A stretch of 64,000 bases of DNA from Tubiluchus corallicola (taxonomy: Eukaryota; Priapulida; Priapulimorpha; Priapulimorphida; Tubiluchidae). The stretch spans positions 1-64,000 of the forward strand of contig JAQGDQ010000988.1 in NCBI GenBank assembly GCA_030141605.1, read 5' to 3'. Of this stretch, positions 28,410-40,499 are shown in pieces. Under the pieces are notes generated by a model. That model was not told where the DNA came from. It saw only the letters and a program-made list of their open reading frames with translations, and did not search any database. Every line of letters starts with the position of its first letter. Within the stretch, counting starts at the first letter, position 1. A program made the position numbers and the translations under genes.

Positions 28410-29512
28410 AAATTGCATATAATTGACAAAAGCCAGCCCTTCTTTACTTTCTTGTAAACATATTTAGGAGTTTAAGGACAACTAACTTGTTTGATCCGTC
28501 AAACTGTTCAGGACCCATTATCATGTAATCCCTAAGATTAAGTGCATTATGGCACCAGTTTAGTTCACACAATCAGATGCGTTACAAACTCCAATGATGA
28601 GAATGATAAATTGCAAAAACTCTGAAACAGGCCGGGGGTTTGGGGCTGCGTAGGAAACAACAAATTGCAATTTTATGACCACAGGGAGCCTCTAAGTGGA
28701 CTTAAAATATCAATTACCTTGTTTCATGCATAATTTAAAATAACCAACAATCAAGGATACATGATACCTAATTGTCTCAAAAACGCTTAAGTACTGGCCG
28801 CTCCTATGCAAAAGTATATAAAAACTGTCTGCAATTGACTCAAATAACTCCGCACAATTGGTTCTATATTTTTATACATAGAGATATACACGTGGTTACA
28901 CTGATGTACGTGATGTAAACAAAGTGACGGCCTGCCAACTAGCGGTCAGTTTGTGAAATAATGTACTGCCTGCAATTGACTCAAATAACAAGAATAAGTA
29001 CCTGTGGATTGTTCATCATCATTGTTTTGCTCATTATTTGCTTTTTGTCATTTTTAAGAAATTGAACTACAACATTCTAACTTTTAGGTGTCTTTGATGA
29101 AACTACGTGATTACAATCATCATTTTTATTCGTAAAACAATAAAACAACCAATCAGATTTCGCTATTCGTTTATCTATAATGTGAATGTATTTAGATTAT
29201 TATTTATTTGCACAGCTAAATCATAAATTACATCAAAATACACGCACAATTACAAGTACATTTACAATTATGAAATACAAAAAAAAATTAAAATACAATC
29301 GGTAAAATAAATCAGAAAATATTTATTAACGGAGAAGAAAACGCTCTTCGTAAACGAAACGTAAAAATTCACCTTGAAGCGTAGAAATTTTCCAAGAGTT
29401 AGATGCTGTCTTGTTGCATACAGAGCTTGCGTTAGCAGTATCACTGTATATAATTTACAATTTTAAAGCAAAACCAGACTCAATCTCAAACTTAGGTCAA
29501 AATAACCTAGTC
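28410..29512. other. Intergenic DNA, nothing recognised
   Basis: AT-rich; several A-runs and long terminal A/T tracts near 29200-29320 but no repeat unit identified. Confidence 0.5.
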
Positions 29513-29580
29513 CTTAAAATGTTGAAAGAAACATAATATTTTATTGAAAAATGACTTACGTGAAAGAATTACATACCACC
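29513..29580 (+). mobile_element. Single end of a family G2 element
   Basis: CTTAAAATGTTGAAAG ... aaaaatgacttacgtgaaag matches the 60-bp TIR of the element at 52737-53233. The partner end was not found. It is followed by a CCACACCA-rich stretch to about 29730. Confidence 0.65.
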
Positions 29581-30317
29581 CCACCACACAGCTTCACCAA
29601 CACGACACGGAACTTACCACCCCACCACACTATCCACATCACATCATATAACCCACACCACACCACACTGACCAGACTACACCACAACAACCACAGCACA
29701 CAAACTACACCATGCTACACCCACCTCACAAAATCCACAGATGATAATAGACTAAATGAATTTAGTTATAATGTACATTCTATCATACATGTAGAAGACA
29801 GCTTCGAAAAGACAGAGAACGCAATGCCTATCAAGGTACACCATTCTCATGTCTTCATTGAAGGAGGAGGTTCTCAGCAAGAATCGGGCTTATAAGCCAC
29901 CTCCGTACCAATCCTACGAAGTCAGAATGAAACCATGGTCCTCTTCGACTACGAAGGACGAACAACAACAACAACAACATTCTATAACGCTGTACAACAG
30001 AGGCTGAAGACAATGTCTGGAACAGCCACGAAATTTTTCAAATTCAAAGAAAATGGATGTTCCAAACAGCATGCAGCACGGGGAGTTGAAAAAGAAGTTC
30101 TAAATACACCTTTCCCGTTTCGTCCACTGGACATCTCTCAAAGCAAAACCTTCATGAATTGTAGACCCTTTCGTTTTGGAAACAAGGTGTAGTATGTTGA
30201 TACATAACTAAGTCATTGAGAATTAAAATACCACATTCATTAAGTACGGATGTGCCAACAGTGGTACATTTAGATAAATTGTTTAGCATAACCATATACT
30301 ACTAAACTGCATTATCG

Positions 30318-31003
30318 CTAAACGAATGAATCCGATTTCGACTCGGGCTCTGATTCCGACTCGAACTCGTCTGATGAGGACTCAACTACTTCACTGTCAG
30401 TTTGTGATTCAATTGTTCTTTTTCTTCTAACAATATATGCCCCCAGCCCTAACAGAGCAGCTAAAGCGACTCCACCTACAATGCCGACTATTACTAATTT
30501 GTGAGACTTGAAATCCGTTGTTGTTTTTAAAGTGGTGCCTTCCACTGTATTTATTTCGGTCACAGTTGTTGATGCTGCTGTCGACGTTGTTGATGCTGCT
30601 GTCGACGTTGTGGATGCTGCCATCGACGTTGTTGATGCAGCTGTCGACGCTGTTGATGCTGCTGTCGACGTTGTAGATGCTGCTGTCGATGTTGTAGATG
30701 CTGCCGCCGACGCTGTTGATGCTGCCGTCGACGTTGTTGAAGCTGCCGTCGACGTTGCTGAAGCTGCCATCGACGTTGTTGAAGCTGCCGTCGACGTTGG
30801 AGATGCTGCTGTCGACGCTGTTGATGCTGCCATCGATGTTGTTGATATTGTTGTCGTCGTTAACAGTTCATCACAGTCAAAATCATCAGCTGTTGAATCT
30901 TGAACATTTTTAGGCCATACACAATCAACACGAGTGCGATCGTTGAGCGACCAGGGAGGCAGAACAATCCAGGTCAAGTTGCAGTCGCATCTCAGTTGCA
31001 AAT
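30318..31003 (-). CDS. LRR membrane protein exon 2
   Basis: Acceptor tttttag, 686 bases ending in TAG at 30318-30320. Encodes the LRRCT-like cap, stalk, membrane helix and tail. Confidence 0.87.
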
Positions 31004-32813
31004 CTAAAAAATAGGAAACCATTCAGAAACCGAGATTAGACATCAATCGACAACAAAAGAATATTATTATTTGTCAGCCTACAATAGACACGCTAAAAAT
31101 CTTCACTTTCATTTGACATGACCCAGGTACCAAAATCACTTTTCTGCATTTTGATAAATACATTGTTTTAAGTACTTACCTTCTGAGTGACTTTGGTAAC
31201 TTAAATGTAGACATAGGAATTTCGAATGCGTTTTGGCAACTCAAATGTGACTTAGGTGAGTCAAATGTAGACATAGGATTTTCCAATGTCTTTAGGTAAC
31301 TCAAATGTGACTTAGGTAAGTCAAATGTAGACATAGGAGCTTCGAATGTGTTTAGTAAAGAGCATGTTCAATTTTGCTGTATCCGTATCCGTATAGTTTA
31401 CAAAGACAAATGTCATTACATTCATGAAGGCACTGATACATACCTGTGCACATTATGTATCCTTTGTTTTGGAAACCACGGATGTGTAAAACTGGAAACT
31501 GTGTACGTTCGAATGCCTCTATCTGTCTAGCTAAATTCAGTTCTGTTTACGTATATGTATTTTATATAGGTTTTACATGTCAAATGTTGACCTGTGTTAA
31601 CTCAAATGTAAATTTGGGTAATTCAAATGTGTCTTGGTAACTCAAATGTAGACTTAGGTAGTTCAAATGTGTTAACAAGGGTTTTCAACAAATCTTAATA
31701 GGCCGAAATGAAACGTCTGCTCGCAAATATCAGAGAAAATCTTCTTGTGCAAAATCACGGTCAGAGAATGGCAATATTGGCTCAGTTGGCAGAACAGTCT
31801 GTTAATATCATAACGGCCGCAGATGCAGGCCATTTTGAAATTTGCACTTAACTACCGATTTATTCAAAGTAATTATCTACATTTGACTTACCCAAGTCAC
31901 ATTTGAGTTACCAAAACACATTCGAAATTCCTATGTCTGTATTTGACTTACCTAGGTCACATTTGAACTTTCCTGTGTCTACACTTGAGTTACCTATTTT
32001 GATGTCATTGTGTGCTTAATGTCATTATATTGTACTGAATGCGACAATAATAAACTAAAAAAATCCCTTATATTGCACCTGAATTTTATCAGTTAACTAA
32101 TTAGTGAACTAATAAGAGATTTTCAATTATTTAATTAATTAAATAGTGTCAATTCATAGAAAGAAAAACAACGGCAAAATTATAAACTACAATTGTTTGC
32201 GTTTTCTTTACAGACTTAACTATATTGTTTTCGAGCACTTACCCTGAAGGTAAAATTCCACATTTTCAGCTGCAACACTCTTGTGAATTTTTGGAGGTTT
32301 CAGCCCTTCAATATTGTTATCTGTGATGGTCAAAAGCCCAAAGAATGGATTACCGGAGAAGTCGAACTCCGGAATTTCCGTTAGTTGACCTCCATTGAAG
32401 AAAAGACCCCAGAACTCTGCATTCTTGAAAGCATCTGGATGTATGTAAGAAAGCTTCGTTGATTCAAAAGTAAAATCATTCACGTGACCATTTATTGAAT
32501 TTGGCCCCAAACGTCTCAAGCTACCCCGTCTTATGTGTAAGCTGCCGAGCTGCAATACTTTTCCCTTGAAAAAATTGTCTGGAAGCTCAGTTCCTTTGTA
32601 ATATTCTAAATAAACTTTATATCTCCTATCATTTAGACTTCCCAGATCATTATCTATTTTTGCCAGTTTAACTTTTGTCATGCCTGAGCAAGTTATTTTG
32701 CAGCCTTTATTCCATTTCTCAATCAGACAACCTTTAACAATTTTTTTGCAATAATCTTTAGACAGGCAAGCAGTTATTAAAGATGAGATGCACAACGCAA
32801 ATAGCAAAGCCAT
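30318..32813 (-). CDS. Secreted-type LRR membrane protein with mucin-like stalk
   Basis: Two exons (32243-32813 and 30318-31003, phase 1 junction) give a complete protein of about 418 residues. Residues 1-18 are a signal peptide (MALLFALCISSLITACLS). Cysteines (YCKKIVKGC, KGCKITCSG) form a cap, followed by degenerate leucine-rich repeats to about 190 and a LRRCT-like cap (LRCDCNLTWI). Residues about 238-337 are a Ser/Thr/Ala stalk made of 7-residue units such as AASTTST, likely O-glycosylated. A single membrane helix follows (about 360-382, LVIVGIVGGVALAALLGLG), then RRKR and a Ser/Glu/Asp-rich cytoplasmic tail. Role inferred: cell-surface adhesion or recognition; no named orthologue recognised. 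The stalk is coded by a 21-bp minisatellite and may vary in length. Confidence 0.85.
30560..30845. repeat. 21-bp coding minisatellite
   Basis: About 13 units of gatgctgctgtcgacgttgt (plus one base), in frame with the stalk. On the plus strand it gives a spurious Val/Asp/Ala frame. Confidence 0.92.
31190..31345. repeat. Subterminal repeats of family F
   Basis: Three roughly 60-bp units with aactcaaatgtgacttaggt and caaatgtagacatagga, in the intron of the LRR gene. Confidence 0.8.
31568..32000. mobile_element. Family F TIR element, right end incomplete
   Basis: Starts AGGTTTTACATGTCAAATG, then repeats of aactcaaatgtagacttagg; the right part carries the inverted repeats (catttgacttacccaagtca). 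A complete copy is at 55378-56012. Confidence 0.75.
32243..32813 (-). CDS. LRR membrane protein exon 1
   Basis: ATG at 32811-32813, donor gtaagt, 190 codons plus one base. Encodes the signal peptide and leucine-rich repeats. The first in-frame Met begins a convincing signal peptide. Confidence 0.87.
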
Positions 32814-33179
32814 TTCCTGTACAACCTAAATAAGTTACGTGACTACTACATCTATAGCCTGTATTCCAGAAGTTCTGCACAGTCATTCCAATTACTATTG
32901 TAAATGTTTTTCATTGTCTTCATTGTTTTTTCCACAAACTACCAAAACTTTCAAAATCAACAATGCATTCCTTCAATTGAAGTTAACAATGTGACGTGTA
33001 CGGTGGCGTTTTCCACACAAATAGGCGTATATAACCGATCAAAAATAGAAGAACATATTATTAGAAGAGATGCTAATCAGTTTTGGAAAAAGCACAAATA
33101 CATGGGCTCTTTTCTAAGCACTGAAGATGATATTAAAAGTAGAAAGCAACAAGCAATGCATGCTTTCTTCAATGCGAGA
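32814..33179. other. Upstream region of the LRR gene
   Basis: Expected to hold its promoter; no motif can be named. The 94-codon plus-strand open frame here is probably part of the adjoining LINE remnant. Confidence 0.4.
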
Positions 33180-33810
33180 ATGTATTAACTAGCAAGAAAT
33201 TAAGTCTTAACATGGTCTTACGTTACCAGCATAGTTATGTATAACAGCGAAACTCGGGGTTTAACGATTACTCGAGAAAAATTTAAATAATGATGATAAT
33301 CTTTATTTAAAATCGGGTTTTTGGGTCAACAATTAACATTAGCTCAAAGAGCTATTATCGCCGACTGCAAATAACAATCTACAACTACATAACAGAGACT
33401 ATTATTACCCCACTTTTACCCCAAAAACCAGGCCTCAGGCAGGGCAATACCAGGTGCCATTTTTAAAGTCCTTGGTATGACCCCAGCACTGTATCGAACT
33501 TACGACCTCACAGACGGAAAGTGACACGTTACTGGTAGATCAAATCGTCTGGTCGAGACAAATTGACACGTTTCATAGAAGTCTTCTAAGGAAAGTTTTA
33601 AAGATAAGATAGTCATATGCAATCAAAAATGAATTATGCATCAGAACAAAAGAAATTTATTGGAGTTCAAAAGGCAAGATCCGAAGATTAAGATAGCTAG
33701 GACATCCTCTAAGATTACCAAGTGAAGCACCAGTAAGAATCGCTTTAAAGGAAGCCTTAAAACCTTGCAAAAAACACCTGGTAAACCTAAAACGACTTGG
33801 ATAGCTAAGT
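33180..33810 (+). mobile_element. LINE reverse transcriptase 3' fragment, split by a SINE
   Basis: Homologous to 12631-13140; pieces read DTFHRSLLRKVLKIR and LRLPSEAPVRIALKEALKPC. Interrupted at 33284-33554 by a SINE. Confidence 0.78.
33284..33554 (-). mobile_element. tRNA-derived SINE inserted in a LINE remnant
   Basis: Reverse copy of the SINE at 18191-18504, with a single head. Flanked by gagaaaaatt (33274-33283) and gagacaaatt (33555-33564), 9 of 10 matching: a likely target-site duplication. Confidence 0.88.
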
Positions 33811-34847
33811 AAATACGCTTTTTGCAGCATTGTGAGACACGAGAACTTAAACTGTTATTGTGTTATTGAAATATTAGGCTATATATATAGAGAGAGATAG
33901 ATAGATATAGGACACATGATTTAACACCAGGTAGTGAATACAGTTACTGGTATAAATAATAATATAATATATATATGCATTGCATGTATTTTTGGCACTA
34001 ATAATAGATGAATAAATAAATACATATATTATATATATATATTTATTTATTTATTAGTGCCACAAAAGCATACAATACAAGAAAAAACAAGACATACATA
34101 CAATTTCAGTTTTGAAATATAATGACACTGCTGACGAACAAAACAATTTTTGATAAAACAAATATCATCAAATCTTCCTGTTAGTTATTTTAATTACTTA
34201 AATGAAAAGTTCAGTGATTACTGTTTAAAATAAATTGTTATTCATCAATCATCAATATTCAATGATCATTACATATTATATTATTCATCATGTCCTAAAA
34301 ACGATTTTTCAACGAAATCAATAAATGCCTTAATTACTTCTAAATCATTACTTCTCATCAGCATCTCGCATAAGGAAAAATTCTGGTTTAATTACATTGA
34401 AGTGATTATATAATCTTCCTCTAAGATCATTGTAATATGGGAATTTTATAACAAAGTGTAATTCGTCTTCGATTTCCATTTTTTAAACAGCATGAGCAGT
34501 TACGATTCTCAAATATGTAACAACTTAAAAATAAACATGTAATATCTACTTATTATACTTGCAATAAAGAAATAATATAACATTTGTAAATCAAATTGTA
34601 ATTGGAATCTGGAAATAAGACTAAGTTCACTTGTTTATGGCTGCAAGAACCAAAATCTAGTCAAATGTAATAAATGCTTGAGACAGTGATTGTAATAGTA
34701 ACATTTGTGTATTTCAACATGTCTGTATATTGCGATGTGTATATAAGCCTGGTTGCTAACATTTATGTAAACCACGTGACTATGCCTTGAAAATAGACCG
34801 CCTTTTGGATTTCGTATTTGTAATACGTAGTTTCTGAATAAACTAGA
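33811..34847. other. AT-rich intergenic DNA
   Basis: Contains (TA)n and tatttatttatttat palindromic runs near 33950-34060. No gene recognised. Confidence 0.5.
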
Positions 34848-34935
34848 ATAATGATGACGATGATGATGACGATGATGATGATGATAATGATGATGATAAT
34901 GATGATGATGATGATGATGATGATAATGACGATGG

Positions 34936-34972
<37 letters not shown>

Positions 34973-35218
34973 AATGATGATGACGATGATGACTATGATG
35001 ATAATGACGATGGTGATGATGATGACGATAACGATGACGATGACGATGATGATAACAATGATAATGATGATGATGACGACGATGACGATGATGATGATGA
35101 TGATAATGATGATGATGACGATAACGATGAGATGACGATGATGATGACAATGATGATGATGATGATGCCTATGATGATAATGATGATGATGATGATGACG
35201 ACGACGACGATGATAATG
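34848..35218. repeat. GAT/GAC trinucleotide-rich microsatellite
   Basis: About 370 bp of gat with gac and aat variants. The His-rich minus frame and Met-rich plus frame are artefacts. Confidence 0.97.
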
Positions 35219-35399
35219 ATCTTATGAAAACATTACTTCACTAGAAACAATGGACCTGTCATATTTGAATTCTGTTTAACCCTGTTGATATTATAATGAT
35301 ATCTAGGGAAGGAATGCAGAAAATGCCTTGAATGCAAATACAGTCAGTTAGTTGTGTATTGTAAAGGCGCGTCTAGACTAGCGCGTTTTTTTTGCCAGG

Positions 35400-35545
35400 T
35401 AATACTGTGAAACTACACAAACACAGTTTTCCCCGCTGACACCCATACAGTTACTGGCTCAATGTTGCTAAACTTCAGTAGGAATATATTAAACCTGAAA
35501 GAGGTGCTCACAAAGAAAGTGAAAGCATGACACAACACTGCCTAA
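35400..35545 (+). repeat. Single copy of the 133-bp repeat unit
   Basis: Matches the units at 27848-28405 from actgtgaaactacacaaaca to agcatgacacaacactg. Confidence 0.9.
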
Positions 35546-37230
35546 TGTTTACTGGGTTACTCTGCTGCATTTGATTGTCTTTACAAGCTATTAAAGAAGA
35601 GCTAAAATAAAACTATAATAAAATACAGCTAAAATAAAATATTTAAATAAAGCCTAAAAACTTCGTCTTGACATTCTGTATCAGTTGTACACTGTCTTGT
35701 TTCATAAAGAACTTCTATTAGCAGGAACGCTGTGTAAAATTTGTAAATTTAAACTCTCGTGTTGACAAACAAGCGCAGCCATTTTGATGTTAAATTGTGC
35801 GAAACATAATCAGAGCATAATTACACATTAGAATATGCATAGAGTGATTTGCTACCAGGATGTTGGTTGGAAACAAGAAAAATGAACTAGGTAAGATTCT
35901 AGCTAGCTGTTAAAACAGTTATTATTACAACAGCATGGGCTGCGTCGTCTGGTACATCATCATCATCATCATCATTCAGTGAATCATACGTCCAGGGACA
36001 TGATTCTGCTCACCTCCCAATGCCAGGACTCCCTGCTCGCCGCAATGTCCCAAGTACATTTATTTCTAAAGATCAATGCTGAAGTGTTTAAATCTTTCTG
36101 TGCAAAATCTAAATATGTTAACATTTGTCCTCCTGCAGGTTTTTTAGCTGGTTCTGTGGCTTGTTCGTCTGGTACACTTAACCTTTGACCTTTTCTCGAT
36201 CATCGCTGGAACTGTGAAAAGGCCTATTATAACACAGATACAACATAATCTTTAGAAAATCACTGAAATTCTTCAACATCTTGCCCACGATGAACGATGC
36301 TATGTAGTAGCAACAGCCGTGGCGTGACTCGATAGCGCACATGACTGTACTGGTCTCTCCTTGTGAGCATGAAATTTTTGCTCAATACACATTTTCACAC
36401 ACGAAATGGGGTGATAATTAAAGATCTTTTATCTTGGAAAATGGTACATTTATTGCTAGAAAACTGTGAAAGAGTAAAGGACATTTTGCACATAGACCGC
36501 AACAAAAACTCCTCGGTTTGTCAGACAAAAGCTGGGAGACATTAGTCAGCTTTGTGAATTGTCCGTATTTACCGATACTAAGCTATCAAAATCAAATCAC
36601 GAAGAAATTAAGGTAAGTTTTGAAATGGAGGGGGAGGGAGAGAAGGAGAAGAGCAATGTAGAGAAGACAAAAGGAGAGAAGCAGAGGAGTGAAGAGAAGA
36701 AAAGGAGAAGAGAAGAGCAAAAAAAAGAAAAGAAGAAATGCGAAAGGAAAAAAGAAAAGCAAGAAAATGGAGAATAAAAAAACTTAGCTTCTGAACATGT
36801 TAAAAACAACCGAACAGAAAATCAAAATTGTTGAAGTTCCTGTACTGAAACATGAACAAACTTGATTTCAGTTTTGAAACATGTAAAACCGTTTTGTATT
36901 ACCACCCCACACAGGAAGAGGAATTTAGCAATTACCACCCGACCTTCAAACCCCCCCCCCCCCCCAATTATGAAAACTCATTTGTCAACCGACCATTCTT
37001 CCATTAAACTCAATCATTTACCCCAGTAAACAGAGTCAGTTTTCCGCGACGCCGAAGACACGGCAGATGAAACGGCTTAATTCTGCAAACGTGAGATAAT
37101 TCAAGCGAATTTCCTGCATTTTTACCAAAAAAACACGTATAAAACAGCAGGTAAGTAACCATGTAAAGTAATCGTCAAGTAAACAGCATCGTAGTAACAG
37201 CGAGACTTTACTAGTTACATCTCAGACAAC
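35546..37230. other. Intergenic DNA, upstream of the first Cys-rich gene
   Basis: 35700-35880 weakly resembles the 5S-linked element (caagcgcagccattttgatg). 36625-36775 is purine-rich, and 36950-36966 is a run of C. No convincing exon. Confidence 0.5.
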
Positions 37231-37275
37231 ATGAAAGCTTTGCCAGTAATTCTACTTACTGCATTGACCATTTTG
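37231..37275 (+). CDS. Cys-rich protein 1, exon 1
   Basis: 15 codons, donor gtaagt, phase 0. Hydrophobic signal-peptide core. Confidence 0.72.
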
Positions 37276-39885
37276 GTAAGTAAAATTCTTTTCATATAGT
37301 TAGGCAGAGTTGTGGCTTGTAGGTAAAATGAGTGGGGGTGCTGGTTCAGAAAATTGTTATCCATTGTTTTAGTACCGTGTAAAACGTAACAAACATGTAA
37401 TTTTAATGTTAATATTTGAAGATCAGGTGTTGAACGGCCTCTTTTCTTAATTGGAACTTTCTCATGGAGAGACAACTGTGAAAAATTAAGCTGTTGTAGT
37501 TCACTTACAGTCACAGAACTTATTTCTTGTAGATGCAAGGCGTCCATTATTAAATAATTCATATTTTAAGCGCACATGCTAAGTTTACACTTTATTATAT
37601 CCAAGAATATGACAGTACACGGTAAGCACGTGGCAATTGTTAACCGTGATACTATTACAGTACACGGTAAGCACGTGGCAATTGTTAACCGTGATACTAT
37701 TACAGTGAGTTTGTCCTAAAACAGGTGATAATACGACAAACTCGCGATTTTTCTGCAAATCACATTACATGCCAACTAAGCCTTATAATAAACCGACGCA
37801 ATTTATGACATAAATCTGCAGAACTGAATTTTCTAGGTCTGCATAGTAGTTAGATGGGTGATTTAAAAAAATTGTGGGCATTCCCAAGTAAATAATCGAC
37901 AGTATAATGGCTACCCTTTTTGGTTTTATTAAAGGGAAACCGGATGATTGTGTAAACACGAGTTCAGAATAAAGAATGCTCTAAAATATTGAAAACTACA
38001 ATAGCTTTTTTAAATCAAAGCGTAAATTAAATAGTAATTACCTCGGATACTCAAATTTCGTTAAACTTTCAAAGCTACGCACGGCTCAGTGAATCTTCTG
38101 AGATTGGCAGCGGCGCCATTTTGTCACATTCGCGTGGCCGACAAATAGAAAGCGTTACCATGATCATAACCATGATCATGAACTGCTGTGTTAGTTTCTG
38201 ACGTCATATGATGTAGAGCCCATTTTTATGATATCACGTGTTTAAATTGTAACACTTACGCAAACGTGCTTGCCGTGCAGGAAGATGCCTGCCATTGCAC
38301 AAACTGTGGTTAGTTTCTGACGTAAGCAATAGCTGTGTTCTGTTGCCGTTAATTAACTTTCTAAGATAATTATTAAAATATAAGAAAAAATTGCTAACTT
38401 TTATAGGCAAGAAAATGCATATTTTGGACAGTAAATTAAAATGAGATTGAGTCTAAACAATCGTCCGGTTTTACTTTAAATTTATAAGTAATCGGCTCCA
38501 CATGCACATTAAAGCAGAACTGAATTAAATTGTAGATTCTAAACAAATAGAATGTATAAACCTTTCCTTTAATGAATATACAACCCTAGCTGTTACTCCG
38601 GTCAGAATGTTTTTACAGATGACTTTGTCCGTGACCAAAAAAACCCCCAAAGTTCAAGACCAGATTTAAAATTGCTCTTTTTCATAGAATATTTCAAAAA
38701 TTACTAAAAACGATTCGATAACAAGCGAAAGCTCAACAAATGATTTTTGCAGGTGTTAACAGAAATCATTGACAGTCTCACCGCAGAAGAGCGAAGGGAG
38801 CGAAGACTAGCAAGACGTGTCAAGCGATGTTTCCATAGCTGTGACGATGATGATGATGATGATGATGATGATGCGACGAAGATGACGACGATGACCGTCG
38901 CAGACCAAGACGGGGAAGACGGAGATGTCGAAAGAAGTGTCAGGATGAAGATTTTGTCGTTCAATACGAACGATGCTGTCAGATGATAGATGCGGATGCA
39001 ATAGTCAGCTGTGCACCGGATGACTTTGACTATGAATCTGGATGCTTATGCAACTCAAATGGAGAAAACTGTTTTGAGGTGAGGAAATGCGAGTCGTGAC
39101 TGTAATTTAACATAAGCAGTTGTACAAATTTGTAAGGAAAGAAAAATGTTCTCACTTCTCGTGCACCTGCACTTGCAACATTGTGCACCTGCATTCATAG
39201 CTCTAAATAATTGCACTTGCAGTTTGATGCACATGCACTTGCAACATTGTGCGCCTGCATTCATAACTCTAAATAATTGCACTTGCAGTTTGATGCACAT
39301 GCACTTGCAACATTGTGCGCCTGCATTCATAACTCTAAATACTTCTACTAGCAGTTTCACGTGCCTGCATTCCTCACTTTGAAAACTTCCAAATCTTTAT
39401 TAAAAATCGATTTAAAAAATTAACGAATTTTATTTTCTTGCGTAATCTTTTTTGCTTTTTTTAGATACATAGATTTTTAGATAATTTAACATAAGCAGTT
39501 GTACAAATTTGTAAGGAAAAAAAATGTTCTCACTTCTCGTGCACCTGCACTTGCAACATTGTGCACCTGCATTCATAACTCTAAATACCAGCACTTGCAG
39601 TTTCACGTGCCTGCATTCCTCACTTTGAAAACTTCCAAATCCTGATTAAAAATCGATTTAAAAAATTAATGAATTTTATTTTCTTGCGTAATCTTTTTTG
39701 CTTTTTTTTAGATACGCGCCAGACAAGAAGATGGCACGAGATGTCAATGTCTAGATGCCTCAAACGAACTGCTATTATTAAACGGAGAACCGCTAGATTA
39801 CCCAGAATTCTGTTTCGATAGCGACAAGTGCAGTTGCAGCTATGCAAACCTAGTGATAAACACAACGTGCATCGAGGACATGTAA
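37231..39885 (+). CDS. Small secreted Cys-rich protein 1 (frame broken in exon 2)
   Basis: Exons 37231-37275, 38753-39078 and 39712-39885. Exon 1 is a signal-peptide start (MKALPVILLTALTIL). Exon 2 opens VLTEIIDSLTAEERRERR, reaches RCFHSC and a (GAT)n Asp run, then must change frame to read RRRPRRGRRRCRKKCQDED, CCQMIDADAIVSC and GCLCNSNGENC. Exon 3 reads RCQCLDASNE ... FCFDSDKCSCSYANLV and ends in TAA. Exon order, phases and the C-x-C ... C-x-x-x-x-C-x-C-S pattern match the gene at 45482. The basic RRxRR stretch could be a processing site. Function unknown. The break is either a one-base assembly error in the repeat or real inactivation. Confidence 0.7.
37610..37705. repeat. Direct duplication in intron 1
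   Basis: Two identical copies of about 46 bp with acagtacacggtaagcacgt and ggcaattgttaaccgtgata. Confidence 0.95.
37931..38477. mobile_element. Non-autonomous TIR element, family C, complete
   Basis: Ends AAAGGGAAACCGGATGATTG and, reversed, AAAGTAAAACCGGACGATTG. 547 bp, no coding region. Related to 6198-6868 and to single ends at 59051 and 60622. Confidence 0.85.
38753..39078 (+). CDS. Cys-rich protein 1, exon 2 (326 bases, frame broken)
   Basis: Acceptor tttgcag, donor gtgagg. Flanking exons need a multiple of three, but the length is 326, one base short. The first frame ends with a stop at about 38985; the Cys-rich frame is open only from about 38870. The switch point is in the GAT run at 38845-38872. 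A 41-base GT...AG intron at 38841-38881 would restore the frame but is shorter than introns usually are. Confidence 0.65.
39103..39715. repeat. Nested duplications in intron 2
   Basis: A roughly 60-bp unit (gcacttgcaacattgtgc, gcctgcattcataactctaa) occurs three times at 39165-39345, and the block from cataagcagttgtacaaatt to tttttttagatac is repeated at 39488-39715. The duplication includes the exon 3 acceptor and its first bases, leaving a decoy acceptor near 39463. Confidence 0.88.
39712..39885 (+). CDS. Cys-rich protein 1, exon 3
   Basis: Acceptor tttttag, 57 codons plus TAA. Six Cys spaced as in exon 3 of the second gene; one sequon (NTT). Confidence 0.75.
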   Translation: MRARQEDGTRCQCLDASNELLLLNGEPLDYPEFCFDSDKCSCSYANLVINTTCIEDM

Positions 39886-40039
39886 GAAATGGCCGACAAT
39901 AGCCAAGTTGAAGTTTGAAAAATCTTAAATATACTAGTACCAGTAGAGTAGAGATGATGCATTTTTGAAAAAAGTTAATACATGAAGCTTTCACAGCTCT
40001 GACGAAACTATGGGTCCTAGCTAAGTGCAACTATAGTTT

Positions 40040-40262
40040 AATCTCAGACTTTGTGTTGGCATCCAGTGTCCTACCTAACAAATGATCAGAAGTTTTAGAA
40101 GAAGATGAGTGGCACTTCATTATCCCATTCCTACAAAATCTTCCTATTCCAAATCCGGCATGAAGGAAAGATGAGCATACCATTCTGTTCTAACATAGGA
40201 GTACCTCAAGGAGATTGTTTAAGTCCCGTCCTTTTCACTTTTTATCTTGCTGTGGGTATGAC
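40040..40262 (+). mobile_element. LINE reverse transcriptase fragment (palm motif)
   Basis: Reads IGVPQGDCLSPVLFTFYLAV, the reverse transcriptase GxPQGxxLSP motif. The next motif (YADD) is displaced to 41827. Confidence 0.85.
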
Positions 40263-40270
40263 TGATGATG

Positions 40271-40392
<122 letters not shown>

Positions 40393-40499
40393 AACGTGTA
40401 TACAATTCATCAACAATGTGCCCAATTTTAACCACGATTTAATGCTTTATTTATCACTGAAATTATGAAATGTATAAATTTACAGTAGACATGTAAGAG

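Noticed and set aside
30508-30903. 131-codon Val/Asp/Ala plus-strand frame
   Set aside because: Antisense of the 21-bp stalk repeat of the LRR gene.
34635-35150. His-rich and Met-rich open frames
   Set aside because: Translation of the GAT/GAC microsatellite.
36559-36777. Lys/Glu-rich 72-codon frame
   Set aside because: Purine-rich low-complexity DNA without splice or start support.
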